A stretch of DNA of 5,745 bases from Gammaproteobacteria bacterium (GTDB lineage: Bacteria; Pseudomonadota; Gammaproteobacteria; Arenicellales; JAHEKD01): contig JAHEKD010000006.1 in NCBI GenBank assembly GCA_024638545.1, forward strand, positions 10,717 to 16,461, read 5' to 3'. A program made the position numbers and the translations under genes. The notes beneath the pieces were generated by a model, which was not told the origin of the DNA, ran no database searches, and worked only from the letters and a program-made list of their open reading frames with translations. Shown one piece after another: positions 1 through 5,745 of the stretch (positions within the stretch are counted from its first letter, which is position 1; every line of letters begins with the position of its first letter).

Positions 1-697
1 ACTCAATTTGACTGATGACTATCTGTGAATTATCAGACCTGAATTTAATATGTGGCTTATAGAGATAGTAGCCGTTTGCGGCCTCAAAATTTGCCACAAT
101 TCGATTGGTGTCGGTTTTAGTCAGTACATACTGAAAGGCTTCATCAACGGGTAAAAATTCTTCATCCGTGTTGGTGCCGAATACGGTGCCCTGGCTGAAG
201 ATGGCGGACTTTGCCACAGCCGGGCTATCGGCGGCCTGCGCCTCAGCGATTAAGCTGAATGATTGAGTTTGTGGCGGGTAGCAAATGCCGATCGGTTCAT
301 AACAGCCCTGCGAGGTAACGGACAGTTTCGCAGGCGATATGTTGCGTATTGGCAGTTCAAAGGCGAGCGAGTTTTTATAAATTGTAACTTCACCGAACAG
401 GGGGTCATCAATGTTCGTGCCTTGCGGTAAACTCAGGTTTTTGTAGTCAATAATTTGCCCATCAAGGTCCAGTTTTAGCTTTTCCCGGTAAAGATAATAG
501 CCTTGCGCAATCGTCCAGTTAAGGTTGATTTGATCACCGCCTGCATAAACCACAGACAAGTCAAAGGCCTGCTCCGGGGGCAATAATTCATCCTCGTTAG
601 CCTGAGCCGGCACTGTCACCAGCAACAGCGTCAATATAACTAACCAGCCTGGCTTAATTAATTCAACCAGCTTTTGAATTAGTCTGGCTGGATTCAT
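1..697 (-). CDS. dsbD: Thiol:disulfide interchange protein DsbD, N-terminal part with two alpha-type domains (partial, runs off left edge)
   Basis: This is the first 232 residues of an open reading frame with no stop before the window edge. DsbD carries electrons from cytoplasmic thioredoxin across the inner membrane to periplasmic DsbC/DsbG and cytochrome c maturation proteins. Residues 1-33 look like a Sec signal peptide: basic start, hydrophobic core at about 18-30, and an A-Q-A cleavage site before N34. Residues 37-150 match the DsbD alpha domain: LLPPEQAF, the GYYLYREK strand, LPQG, DPLFGE and finally C132 and C139 in GCYEPIGICYPP, the redox cysteine pair. Residues 180-219 begin the same fold again (FLPVDEAF, then NGYYLYKPHIKF), so the alpha domain appears duplicated. 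The membrane (beta) and thioredoxin-like (gamma) domains would lie beyond the window. The start at 697 gives a normal signal peptide but has no clear ribosome binding site. An in-frame ATG at 806-808 would add 37 residues. Family assignment is strong; full-length DsbD architecture is inferred. Confidence 0.88.
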   Translation of the reverse strand, partial: MNPARLIQKLVELIKPGWLVILTLLLVTVPAQANEDELLPPEQAFDLSVVYAGGDQINLNWTIAQGYYLYREKLKLDLDGQIIDYKNLSLPQGTNIDDPLFGEVTIYKNSLAFELPIRNISPAKLSVTSQGCYEPIGICYPPQTQSFSLIAEAQAADSPAVAKSAIFSQGTVFGTNTDEEFLPVDEAFQYVLTKTDTNRIVANFEAANGYYLYKPHIKFRSDNSQIVISQIE

Positions 698-1018
698 TTG
701 TCGATCAGAATATTCAAGATCCCGACGCGTAACGCCGGTTATAGCATTGCTATTACTGGCTCTTGCAAAAAGGAGGTTGTTTACTCCGGAACGCTCGTGA
801 TCAATCATTTCTTGTTAAAAGGTGCCTGTATCAGCAGTCAGTTCTGTAAATATTTATCGTGACCTAATTATACTGGGTTATGACAATTACATTTCTATTC
901 ATCTGGCCCATATCTGTTCGGACAGTTATTGCGTGTTGTAGTTCAATGCGAGTCTGGTTAGAGTTCGATAAAACAGGATTATATTACCGTTAAATGTAAG
1001 CTACCTGAAGATCCATTC
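698..1018. other. Non-coding region upstream of dsbD
   Basis: These 321 bases separate the regulator's stop codon from the dsbD start, both read on the minus strand. They hold a good -10 element (867-872) and probably the dsbD leader. No convincing hairpin terminator follows the regulator gene. No tRNA or other RNA gene is recognisable. The only open stretches are very short ones without a usable ribosome binding site. The part from 698 to 808 stays open in the dsbD frame, so some of it could be coding if the upstream ATG is used. Confidence 0.6.
867..872 (-). promoter_or_regulatory. Candidate -10 element of the dsbD promoter
   Basis: On the minus strand this reads TATAAT, a perfect sigma70 -10 hexamer. 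It lies 59 bases upstream of the ATG at 808 and 170 bases upstream of the one at 697. The hexamer 17 bases further upstream (GAAATG) is a poor -35 match, and no extended -10 TG is present, so the promoter would be weak or activator-dependent. It would let dsbD be transcribed separately from the regulator gene. Confidence 0.35.
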
Positions 1019-1822
1019 CTACCCTATTGACAGCCCGGGATTAAATGCCTGGAAAGTGTAGTCTTCGGGGCGCTTGTGATTTTCGATTAATTTCAACAAG
1101 GATTTGGGGATATCTATTTCGTCCCTGGAATACAGCCCACAGTGGCTTAGTTCCTGCCGCCTGTTAATCCTTTTACCAAGGTAGGCAAATACAATTCTCG
1201 CGCAACTCGGAATCCTGCCCAAGGTTGGACAGCCTATCGATAGTCCATGCAGGTATTTGATGTGGCTTTGATAGGTTGGGTAAAGAATCGTCATGTTAAA
1301 TGCATTTCCCCAGAGGACGTCTCTTTCGATGATAAATATGCGATTGCATGAATAGGAGACGATGCCTGTATATTTGTTAATGAATCTATCTTCAGGCGCA
1401 GTATTTTTCTTGTCGTACAAATGTTCAATATTTTTGGTAAAAACCCGCTCGTTTGATTCGTACATTGAAACAAGTGAACAGATAATCTTGCCGGGGTAGG
1501 CCAGCGAGTAAAAATAACCATGATAGTACCCAAGATAGCGTTTGATATCGCTGCCGGAGACTGGAAATATTTTGTTAAACTGTTGTTCAAAGAAATAATC
1601 GGATTGCTGTCCATGTCTGGCAATAAATTCTTTGTGGGGTAAATGTAGCTCTGCCTCATGAGTCCGGAAAAATTCACAGATTCGATTTAGGTTTCGACGA
1701 GAGGGCCTCGCAGCTCCGCTCAGGTATTTATTGAACTGCTGTCGATTCATCCCTAAATCTCTGCAAACGGCAGATATTGAAATGTGTTTACCGCATAAGT
1801 AGCGCAGGTTACTGGTGAACAT
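1019..1822 (-). CDS. Cro/C1-type (XRE-like) helix-turn-helix transcriptional regulator, 267 aa
   Basis: A probable cytoplasmic DNA-binding regulator. The helix-turn-helix sits at the extreme N-terminus: residues 15-25 (SISAVCRDLGM) form the first helix and 26-36 (NRQQFNKYLSG) the recognition helix. ARPS and a further helix at about 43-52 follow, as in Cro/C1 folds. Residues of about 75-267 form a larger C-terminal region with a GYYHGYFYSLAYPGKI segment (98-113). I recall similar segments in proteobacterial regulators of this architecture, but I cannot name the domain; ligand sensing is an inference. There are eight cysteines (10, 20, 49, 115, 159, 198, 207, 228), which is rather many for a cytoplasmic regulator. 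The gene is divergent from the substrate-binding protein gene at 2134, the classic arrangement for a local regulator. Its own predicted promoter contains a palindrome (1877-1888), suggesting autoregulation. The ATG at 1822 is the only plausible in-frame start: upstream ATGs at 1829-1839 are out of frame, and the ribosome binding site is weak. Confidence 0.82.
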   Translation of the reverse strand: MFTSNLRYLCGKHISISAVCRDLGMNRQQFNKYLSGAARPSRRNLNRICEFFRTHEAELHLPHKEFIARHGQQSDYFFEQQFNKIFPVSGSDIKRYLGYYHGYFYSLAYPGKIICSLVSMYESNERVFTKNIEHLYDKKNTAPEDRFINKYTGIVSYSCNRIFIIERDVLWGNAFNMTILYPTYQSHIKYLHGLSIGCPTLGRIPSCARIVFAYLGKRINRRQELSHCGLYSRDEIDIPKSLLKLIENHKRPEDYTFQAFNPGLSIG

Positions 1823-1854
1823 TTTTAGCCATTTTCCATTATTTGAGCAGTATT

Positions 1855-1879
1855 AAGCTAGAGTAGCATAAAGTAGCTT
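1855..1879. repeat. Inverted repeat AAGCTA-N13-TAGCTT
   Basis: Two perfectly complementary 6-bp arms (1855-1860 and 1874-1879) separated by 13 bp. The spacer holds one copy of a direct repeat, AGTAGC, at 1862-1867; its second copy is at 1872-1877, about one helical turn away. The element covers the -10 hexamer of the regulator's predicted promoter and overlaps the palindrome at 1877-1888. It could be a second regulator-binding half-site pair, but arms this short can occur by chance in AT-rich DNA. Confidence 0.35.
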
Positions 1880-1892
1880 CAGCTGAAGTCAT
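1865..1892 (-). promoter_or_regulatory. Predicted sigma70 promoter of the regulator gene
   Basis: On the minus strand, ATGACT (1887-1892) matches the -35 consensus at 4 of 6 positions and TATGCT (1865-1870) matches the -10 at 4 of 6. They are separated by 16 bp. Transcription would begin near 1858, giving a leader of about 36 bases before the ATG at 1822. The spacer is largely filled by a perfect palindrome, so a protein bound there would block RNA polymerase. Confidence 0.4.
1877..1888. promoter_or_regulatory. Candidate operator: perfect 12-bp palindrome CTTCAGCTGAAG
   Basis: The sequence is identical on both strands across 12 bp, as expected for the site of a dimeric helix-turn-helix protein. 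It lies in the divergent promoter region, within the spacer and at the edge of the -35 of the regulator's own predicted promoter. It is about 15 bp from a candidate promoter of the binding-protein gene. The natural binder would be the regulator encoded at 1019-1822. The palindrome itself is seen; its function is inferred. Confidence 0.45.
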
Positions 1893-1902
1893 CTTTGAGA
1901 AA

Positions 1903-1931
1903 TTGTTAAATTTTGAATTCTATTGCATGAT
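1903..1931 (+). promoter_or_regulatory. Weak candidate promoter for the binding-protein/M81 operon
   Basis: TTGTTA (1903-1908) and CATGAT (1926-1931), 17 bp apart, each match the sigma70 consensus at 4 of 6 positions. The start would be near 1938, leaving a leader of about 195 bases. Alternative weak pairs exist nearby, for example TTGAAT at 1913 with TTGGAT at 1936. The choice is therefore uncertain, and an activator may be needed. Confidence 0.25.
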
Positions 1932-2133
1932 TAAATTGGATTACTTTGAAAAGCGGTCTGCAGTTGAAAACACCCATGGCTACACAGGTTTTCCATGCGC
2001 TGAATTGATTGATCATCAGTCGGGCTAAAAAACGGAATTATTTTTGCCTTATTCAGAATGATTAATGCAACACGCAGTAGATCGGAAATGGCAAAAATTA
2101 AACCTCACACAAGCGAATATTTAGGAGTCAGGT

Positions 2134-3729
2134 ATGAATAATTTAAGAGATAAACAAACAAAGTGGTTGGCCGCTGCCTATCATTCAGGAAAATTGTCCA
2201 GGCGCGAATTCCTGCAGCGGAGTGCCCTGGTTGGTGCCGGCATGATCTCTGCTTCCGGCACCAGTCAGCTACTCGCGGCCGAACCCAAAAAGGGCGGGCA
2301 CATGAAGGTGGCGATGGCTCATGGCGCCACCTCTGATACGCTCGATCCGGCGACTATAACGCATGGTTTACAGTGGGTGGCCAGTTACGGTGTTGCCAAT
2401 ACCCTGACCGAACTTGCTCCAGACGGTTCCTTGGTTCCTTCGCTTTCCACAAGCTGGGAGGCGTCGCCTGATGCCAAAATCTGGACGTTCAAGTTGCGCA
2501 GCGATGCCGAGTTTCATAATGGCAAGACGATGACCATTGATGATGTGATCGCTTCGCTTAATTATCATCGTGGAGAAGCCTCACAGTCAGTCGGTAAACC
2601 TATTTTAGCGTCAGTGACTGAAATAAAGGCAGACGGTCCCGATACACTGGTTATTGAGTTATCCAGCGGCAACGCCGACTTTCCGTACAATTTCAATGAA
2701 GCCACATTCGGAATATATCCCGCTAAAGACAGCAGTATTGACTGGCTCAGTGGCGGTACAGGGCCATATATAATTAAAAACTATGAACCAGGTATACGCG
2801 TTGACTTCGAGCGTAATCCCAATTACTGGAAAGATGGAGCTGCGCACGCTGACACAATTGAACTGCTCACTATTACAGATCCTGCGGCAAGATCCTCAGC
2901 ATTGATAACCGGGGAAGTGCATGTAATTGATCAGGTGGATTTAAAAACGGTGGGTTTGCTTGCACGAAATCCAGCTATCACAATTCTGGAAGGTGTCGGT
3001 CCGCTTCACTACACGTTCCCTATGGCCGTAAACGTCGCGCCGTACAACAATATTGATGTTCGCAAGGCACTGAAATATTCAATTGATCGTGAAGAGATGG
3101 TAGAAAAAATTCTCCAGGGTCACGGCGCTGTCGGCAATGATCATCCCATCGGGCCATCTTACCGTTACCATGCGGCTGATATTGAACAGAACAGTTATGA
3201 TCCTGACAGGGCAAAATTTCATATGAAGCAGTCGGGTTTATCGGATTTAACCTTTGATTTAAGCGCGGCAGATGCGGCTTATGCAGGTGCGGTCGATGCC
3301 GTCCAGCTTTATCAGGCGTCTGCAGCAAAAGCAGGTATTAATATTAACGTCGTGCGTGAGTCAAATGATGGTTACTGGTCGGATGTATGGATGAAAAAAC
3401 CCTGGACAACCAGCTACTGGGGCGGTTACGCCACAGAAGATGCCATGTTTACGACCGGATATTCTGCGGGTGCCGCCTGGAATGACACGTTCTGGGATAA
3501 CGAAACCTTTGAAAAGCTGCTGGTGCAGTCCCGTGCTGAACTTGATGAGTCAAAGCGTAGAGAAATGTACCGCGACATGCAAATTCTGTTACGTGATGAA
3601 GGTGGCGTGGTAGCGCCAATGTTTGCTAACTCGGTGATGGCAAGAAACGATAAGGTGGCGCACGGCGATATATCCTGGGTTCGTCCAACTGACGGGCGGC
3701 GGATCCTTGAAAGATGGTGGATCACTTAA
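2134..3729 (+). CDS. Tat-exported ABC transporter substrate-binding protein, family 5 (peptide/nickel type), 531 aa
   Basis: A periplasmic solute receptor that would deliver an oligopeptide or similar ligand to an ABC importer. Residues 22-27 (SRREFL) form a twin-arginine motif with R23-R24, followed by a hydrophobic segment (31-48) and a likely cleavage near A48/A49. The precursor is therefore predicted to be exported folded by Tat. The mature part is SBP_bac_5: residues 104-131 carry the family signature (LSTSWEASPDAKIWTFKLR, then FHNGK), followed by DDV at 136-138. IDVRKALKYSIDREEM at about 307-322 is the other well-conserved stretch. The length is normal for the family. The start is supported by AGGAG at 2123-2127, six bases before the ATG. 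No permease or ATPase gene follows; the next genes are M81 metallopeptidases, so peptide uptake coupled to hydrolysis is the most economical reading. The ligand cannot be deduced from sequence. Dipeptide, oligopeptide, nickel or glutathione specificity all occur in this family. Confidence 0.93.
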   Translation: MNNLRDKQTKWLAAAYHSGKLSRREFLQRSALVGAGMISASGTSQLLAAEPKKGGHMKVAMAHGATSDTLDPATITHGLQWVASYGVANTLTELAPDGSLVPSLSTSWEASPDAKIWTFKLRSDAEFHNGKTMTIDDVIASLNYHRGEASQSVGKPILASVTEIKADGPDTLVIELSSGNADFPYNFNEATFGIYPAKDSSIDWLSGGTGPYIIKNYEPGIRVDFERNPNYWKDGAAHADTIELLTITDPAARSSALITGEVHVIDQVDLKTVGLLARNPAITILEGVGPLHYTFPMAVNVAPYNNIDVRKALKYSIDREEMVEKILQGHGAVGNDHPIGPSYRYHAADIEQNSYDPDRAKFHMKQSGLSDLTFDLSAADAAYAGAVDAVQLYQASAAKAGININVVRESNDGYWSDVWMKKPWTTSYWGGYATEDAMFTTGYSAGAAWNDTFWDNETFEKLLVQSRAELDESKRREMYRDMQILLRDEGGVVAPMFANSVMARNDKVAHGDISWVRPTDGRRILERWWIT

Positions 3730-3743
3730 GTCGGCCGAGCTTT

Positions 3744-3802
3744 TGGCCCTTCAATTCATGACCTGTCATTTACGCTGCGTTATCCTGGTCTTTTAAGGGC
3801 CA
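3744..3802. repeat. Inverted repeat between binding-protein and M81 genes
   Basis: TGGCCCTT (3744-3751) and AAGGGCCA (3795-3802) are exact 8-bp complements. Inside them GACC (3760-3763) and GGTC (3787-3790) could pair as an inner stem. No run of T follows on either side, so this is not a standard intrinsic terminator. It could stabilise the upstream mRNA end or lower readthrough into the M81 genes. The repeat is certain, its role is not. Confidence 0.4.
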
Positions 3803-3824
3803 TGACGAAAATCAGGCTATGTTA

Positions 3825-3852
3825 TTGACTGGCGAGATTTAAGGTTTACCTT
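3825..3852 (+). promoter_or_regulatory. Weak candidate internal promoter before the first M81 gene
   Basis: TTGACT (3825-3830) matches the -35 consensus at 5 of 6 positions. Sixteen bp later, TACCTT (3847-3852) matches the -10 at only 3 of 6. Together with the 165-bp gap and the inverted repeat, this leaves room for separate transcription of the M81 pair. Readthrough from the binding-protein gene is equally possible. Confidence 0.22.
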
Positions 3853-3894
3853 CCATTGTAGTCATCGCGTAAACAAATAAAGGGAATTTATTGT

Positions 3895-5415
3895 ATGAAG
3901 ATTGTTGTGGCCATCATGCAACATGAAACCAATACGTTTTCCAGCCTGACAACCCAGCTTAAAGATTTCGCCCGCCCGTTGGGGTTCGAAGATCCGCCAT
4001 CTGGACAGGCGGCTATTGATTTCTTCAATGGCACAGAAATGGCAATTGGTGGTTTTCTTGATTTATTAAAAAGTAAGGAGTTCGAGATTATTGTGCCACT
4101 GGCGGCATATGCCGAACCCAGTGCTGCTGTTGAAGACAGTGCATTTGATACGATGGCGTCACGCATCTGCGACGCAGTCGCCCAGGGCTGTGACGGCATT
4201 ATGCTGGATCTTCATGGAGCGATGGTGACAAAAAGTTTTTTTGATGCTGAAGGTGAATTATTAAAGCGCATTCGTAAAGTCGATTCGGCAGTGCCCATTG
4301 CAGTTGTACTTGATTTTCATGCCAACTTAAGTCAAGCGATTTGCGATAACGCGGATATCGTGATCGGTTATCGAACCTACCCGCATGTTGATAATCATGA
4401 ATGCGGAATTCGCGCAGGAAAGTTATTGCTGAGAACTCTGCGTGGGGAGATCAAACCGCGAACTCTCTGGGCAGGTGCGCCCATGCTCACACACATGATC
4501 AGGCAAACACCAGCTAAAATACCGATGAAACCTATCATGGACCATGCCATCGAAGCAGAAGCGTCGGGACAGGTGCTGGCAGCCAGTGTTTTTGGCGGGT
4601 TTCCATTAGCGGATATTCCGCATGCAGCCTTGAGCGCGGTTGTCGTTGTTGAGGAGAATCATGAGCATTTAGGAAAGGCACTAACCAGTGAATTGGTTTC
4701 GATGGCCTGGCGAGCTCGCGCAGATTTTGTTTATAACCCTGAGCCGTTAGCCCAGACCATTACATACGCTAAAACGCTGACACAGGGTCCCATTGTGTTG
4801 GCGGATCATGGCGACAATTCCGGTGCTGGCGGTCCTCACGACAACATGGCGGTATTAGCTGAGATTATTACTCAGGGACTTGAGGATGTCGCGGTCGCGC
4901 CGATTGCTGATCCACAGGCAGTCGCAACACTTTGGCAGGCAGGTGAAGGGGCCATGCTAAGACTGCCTGTAGGCGGTAAAGCTGCAACACCTTCCATTGG
5001 TTTGGAGGCCAGGCCGTTGGAATTGAAGGGCCGAGTAAGGGCATTAAAACATATCAAGTTTGAAATTACCGGACCAATGATGACAGGATTTCAGGTTGAT
5101 CTTGGTCGTTGTGCGGTATTTAATGTTGGTTCCGTTGACATTATCATCAGTGAGTACCGCAATGAACCCGCTGACCTTGGATTCTTCACTCATGCAGGGA
5201 TAGATCCAATGACTAAACGCTATCTGTTATTAAAGTCTCGCCAGCATTTTCGCGCCGGCTTTGAGGCAATTGCCAAACAGATATTGCTGGTTGCCGGTCC
5301 CGGAGTTTGCAGTTCCGATTATTCCGTTTTTCCATTTAAGCACCTGAAGCGGCCGATTTATCCCCTGGACCGGGACTTTGCCTGGTCACCTCCAGTCATA
5401 ACGTTGAGTAAATAA
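3895..5415 (+). CDS. M81 family metallopeptidase, MlrC-like, 506 aa
   Basis: A probable zinc-dependent hydrolase related to MlrC, the enzyme that cleaves linearised microcystin fragments; most family members have unknown substrates. No signal peptide is present, so it should act in the cytoplasm. The N-terminal domain shows the family motifs QHETNTF (9-15), LDLHGAM (104-110, with D105 and H107), LDFHANLS (139-146, with D140 and H142) and YPHVDNHECG (162-171). These Asp/His residues are the likely metal ligands. SVFGGFPLADIP (231-242) is also typical. The C-terminal MlrC domain has a glycine-rich motif at 303-317 (ADHGDNSGAGGPHDN), which departs from the ADNPGGG-type form I expect. It ends with the family-like SRQHFRAGF (448-456) and RPIYPLD (486-492). 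The length of about 500 is normal. The start is supported by AGGGAA at 3881-3886, eight bases before the ATG. It follows the binding-protein gene by 165 bp and is followed after 10 bp by a second M81 gene. Microcystin itself is not implied as the substrate. Confidence 0.92.
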   Translation: MKIVVAIMQHETNTFSSLTTQLKDFARPLGFEDPPSGQAAIDFFNGTEMAIGGFLDLLKSKEFEIIVPLAAYAEPSAAVEDSAFDTMASRICDAVAQGCDGIMLDLHGAMVTKSFFDAEGELLKRIRKVDSAVPIAVVLDFHANLSQAICDNADIVIGYRTYPHVDNHECGIRAGKLLLRTLRGEIKPRTLWAGAPMLTHMIRQTPAKIPMKPIMDHAIEAEASGQVLAASVFGGFPLADIPHAALSAVVVVEENHEHLGKALTSELVSMAWRARADFVYNPEPLAQTITYAKTLTQGPIVLADHGDNSGAGGPHDNMAVLAEIITQGLEDVAVAPIADPQAVATLWQAGEGAMLRLPVGGKAATPSIGLEARPLELKGRVRALKHIKFEITGPMMTGFQVDLGRCAVFNVGSVDIIISEYRNEPADLGFFTHAGIDPMTKRYLLLKSRQHFRAGFEAIAKQILLVAGPGVCSSDYSVFPFKHLKRPIYPLDRDFAWSPPVITLSK

Positions 5416-5425
5416 TTACATTACC

Positions 5426-5745
5426 ATGTCTAAAAAGCGAATTGCGATTGGCGGTTTTCAGCACGAAACCAATACCTTTTGTCCATTTCCAACTTCGCTT
5501 GCCGATTTCGAAAAGGCCGACAGCTGGCCGGCATTAACAAAGGGCAATGCCGTTATTGATATTTTTAAAACGCTAAATATACCTATTGGCGGTTTTATCA
5601 AGGCCAACACTGACTGGCAGCTCATCCCTGTTTTATGGGCAGCTGCTGAACCGGCAGGCAAGGTTGATCACCACGCATTCAATGCGATTGTAAATTTGAT
5701 CTGCCGTGGAATCGAAGACGCAGGACCGATCGATGGAGTCTACCT
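5426..5745 (+). CDS. Second M81 family metallopeptidase, N-terminal part (partial, runs off right edge)
   Basis: An open frame of 106 complete codons plus two bases begins ten bases after the preceding stop codon and does not end in the window. It resembles the start of the upstream M81 enzyme. FQHETNTF at 11-18 matches QHETNTF, IPIGGF at 52-57 matches AIGGF, and the AAAEP segment at 72-76 matches AYAEP. DGVY at the window edge is where the upstream enzyme has DGIML before its DLHGAM metal motif. The sequences between these motifs differ a lot, so it is a diverged paralogue rather than a recent copy. No signal peptide is seen. The ATG lacks a clear ribosome binding site (TTACATTACC precedes it), so translation is probably coupled to the upstream gene. 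The metal ligands lie beyond the window, so it cannot be said whether this copy is active. Confidence 0.88.
   Translation, partial: MSKKRIAIGGFQHETNTFCPFPTSLADFEKADSWPALTKGNAVIDIFKTLNIPIGGFIKANTDWQLIPVLWAAAEPAGKVDHHAFNAIVNLICRGIEDAGPIDGVY

Larger units (their letters stand above)
1823..2133. other. Divergent intergenic region between regulator and binding-protein genes
   Basis: These 311 bases carry the control signals for both divergent genes. The half near the regulator (1855-1892) contains overlapping inverted repeats and the predicted regulator promoter. It is followed by an AT-rich stretch of about 1893-1945. The rest (1950-2120) shows no strong promoter or hairpin and no coding potential. 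It may be a long leader of the binding-protein mRNA, but I recognise no riboswitch in it. Confidence 0.65.

Noticed and set aside
771..776. Perfect AGGAGG on the plus strand
   Set aside because: No start codon lies at a useful distance. The nearest GTG (797) is about 20 bases away and opens only a 21-codon frame.
767..787. Possible hairpin followed by TTTTT on the minus strand in the dsbD leader (GGAG/CTCC stem)
   Set aside because: The stem is only 4 bp and cannot be extended, too weak for an intrinsic terminator or attenuator.
1291..1677. 128-codon open frame on the minus strand
   Set aside because: It lies wholly inside the regulator gene in another frame, has no recognisable protein features, and the regulator frame has a clear DNA-binding domain.
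1976..1996. Possible sigma54 promoter starting at TGGC (1977-1980)
   Set aside because: The GC expected at the -12 position after ten bases is TT, so the essential spacing rule fails.
3020..3725. Antisense open frames of 102 and 99 codons under the binding-protein gene
   Set aside because: They overlap a strongly supported family 5 binding protein, show no domain or ribosome binding site, and are explained as shadows of that coding frame.
3731..3748. TCGGCCGA palindrome and GGCC/GGCC pair after the binding-protein stop as a terminator
   Set aside because: The first has no loop, the second only a 4-bp stem, and neither is followed by a T-run.
3888..4199. Antisense open frame of 103 codons under the first M81 gene
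   Set aside because: It is opposite conserved M81 coding sequence and its translation shows no family features.
3895..5415. Calling the first M81 gene mlrC and the locus a microcystin-degradation cluster
   Set aside because: No mlrA-, mlrB- or mlrD-like gene is visible, and M81 proteins are widespread in bacteria with no link to microcystin.
5458..5661. Antisense open frame of 67 codons at the right edge
   Set aside because: The plus-strand frame here clearly encodes an M81 N-terminus with QHETNTF.

Overview
The window looks like ordinary chromosomal DNA of a Gram-negative bacterium, most likely a gammaproteobacterium. The evidence is a DsbD-type periplasmic reductase, a Tat-exported ABC substrate-binding protein, sigma70-like promoter elements and moderate GC content. 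I cannot name the species. No RNA gene, insertion sequence, CRISPR array or attachment site is visible.

Layout: bases 1-697 (minus strand) hold the 5' part of a dsbD-like gene that runs off the left edge. Its product starts with a signal peptide followed by two successive DsbD alpha-type domains. Bases 698-1018 are a non-coding leader and promoter region. Bases 1019-1822 (minus) encode a 267-residue regulator with an N-terminal Cro/C1-type helix-turn-helix. Bases 1823-2133 are a divergent promoter region. It contains a perfect 12-bp palindrome in the spacer of the regulator's own predicted promoter, which makes it the best operator candidate.

On the plus strand, bases 2134-3729 encode a Tat-exported family 5 (peptide/nickel type) substrate-binding protein. 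After a 165-bp gap with an 8-bp inverted repeat comes a complete M81 (MlrC-like) metallopeptidase at 3895-5415. Ten bases after its stop codon, a second, divergent M81 gene starts at 5426 and runs off the right edge. The second M81 gene and the dsbD fragment were identified by reading the edges directly, because both ORFs are open-ended.

Inferred logic: the divergent regulator probably controls a peptide-scavenging operon. The exported binding protein would capture an oligopeptide or modified (possibly cyclic or unusual) peptide in the periplasm, a permease not present in this window would import it, and two paralogous M81 hydrolases would cleave it in the cytoplasm. The dsbD gene is probably an unrelated neighbour. 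The substrate cannot be read from the sequence. The most noteworthy points are the tandem M81 pair beside an orphan binding protein, the duplicated DsbD alpha domain and the operator-like palindrome.
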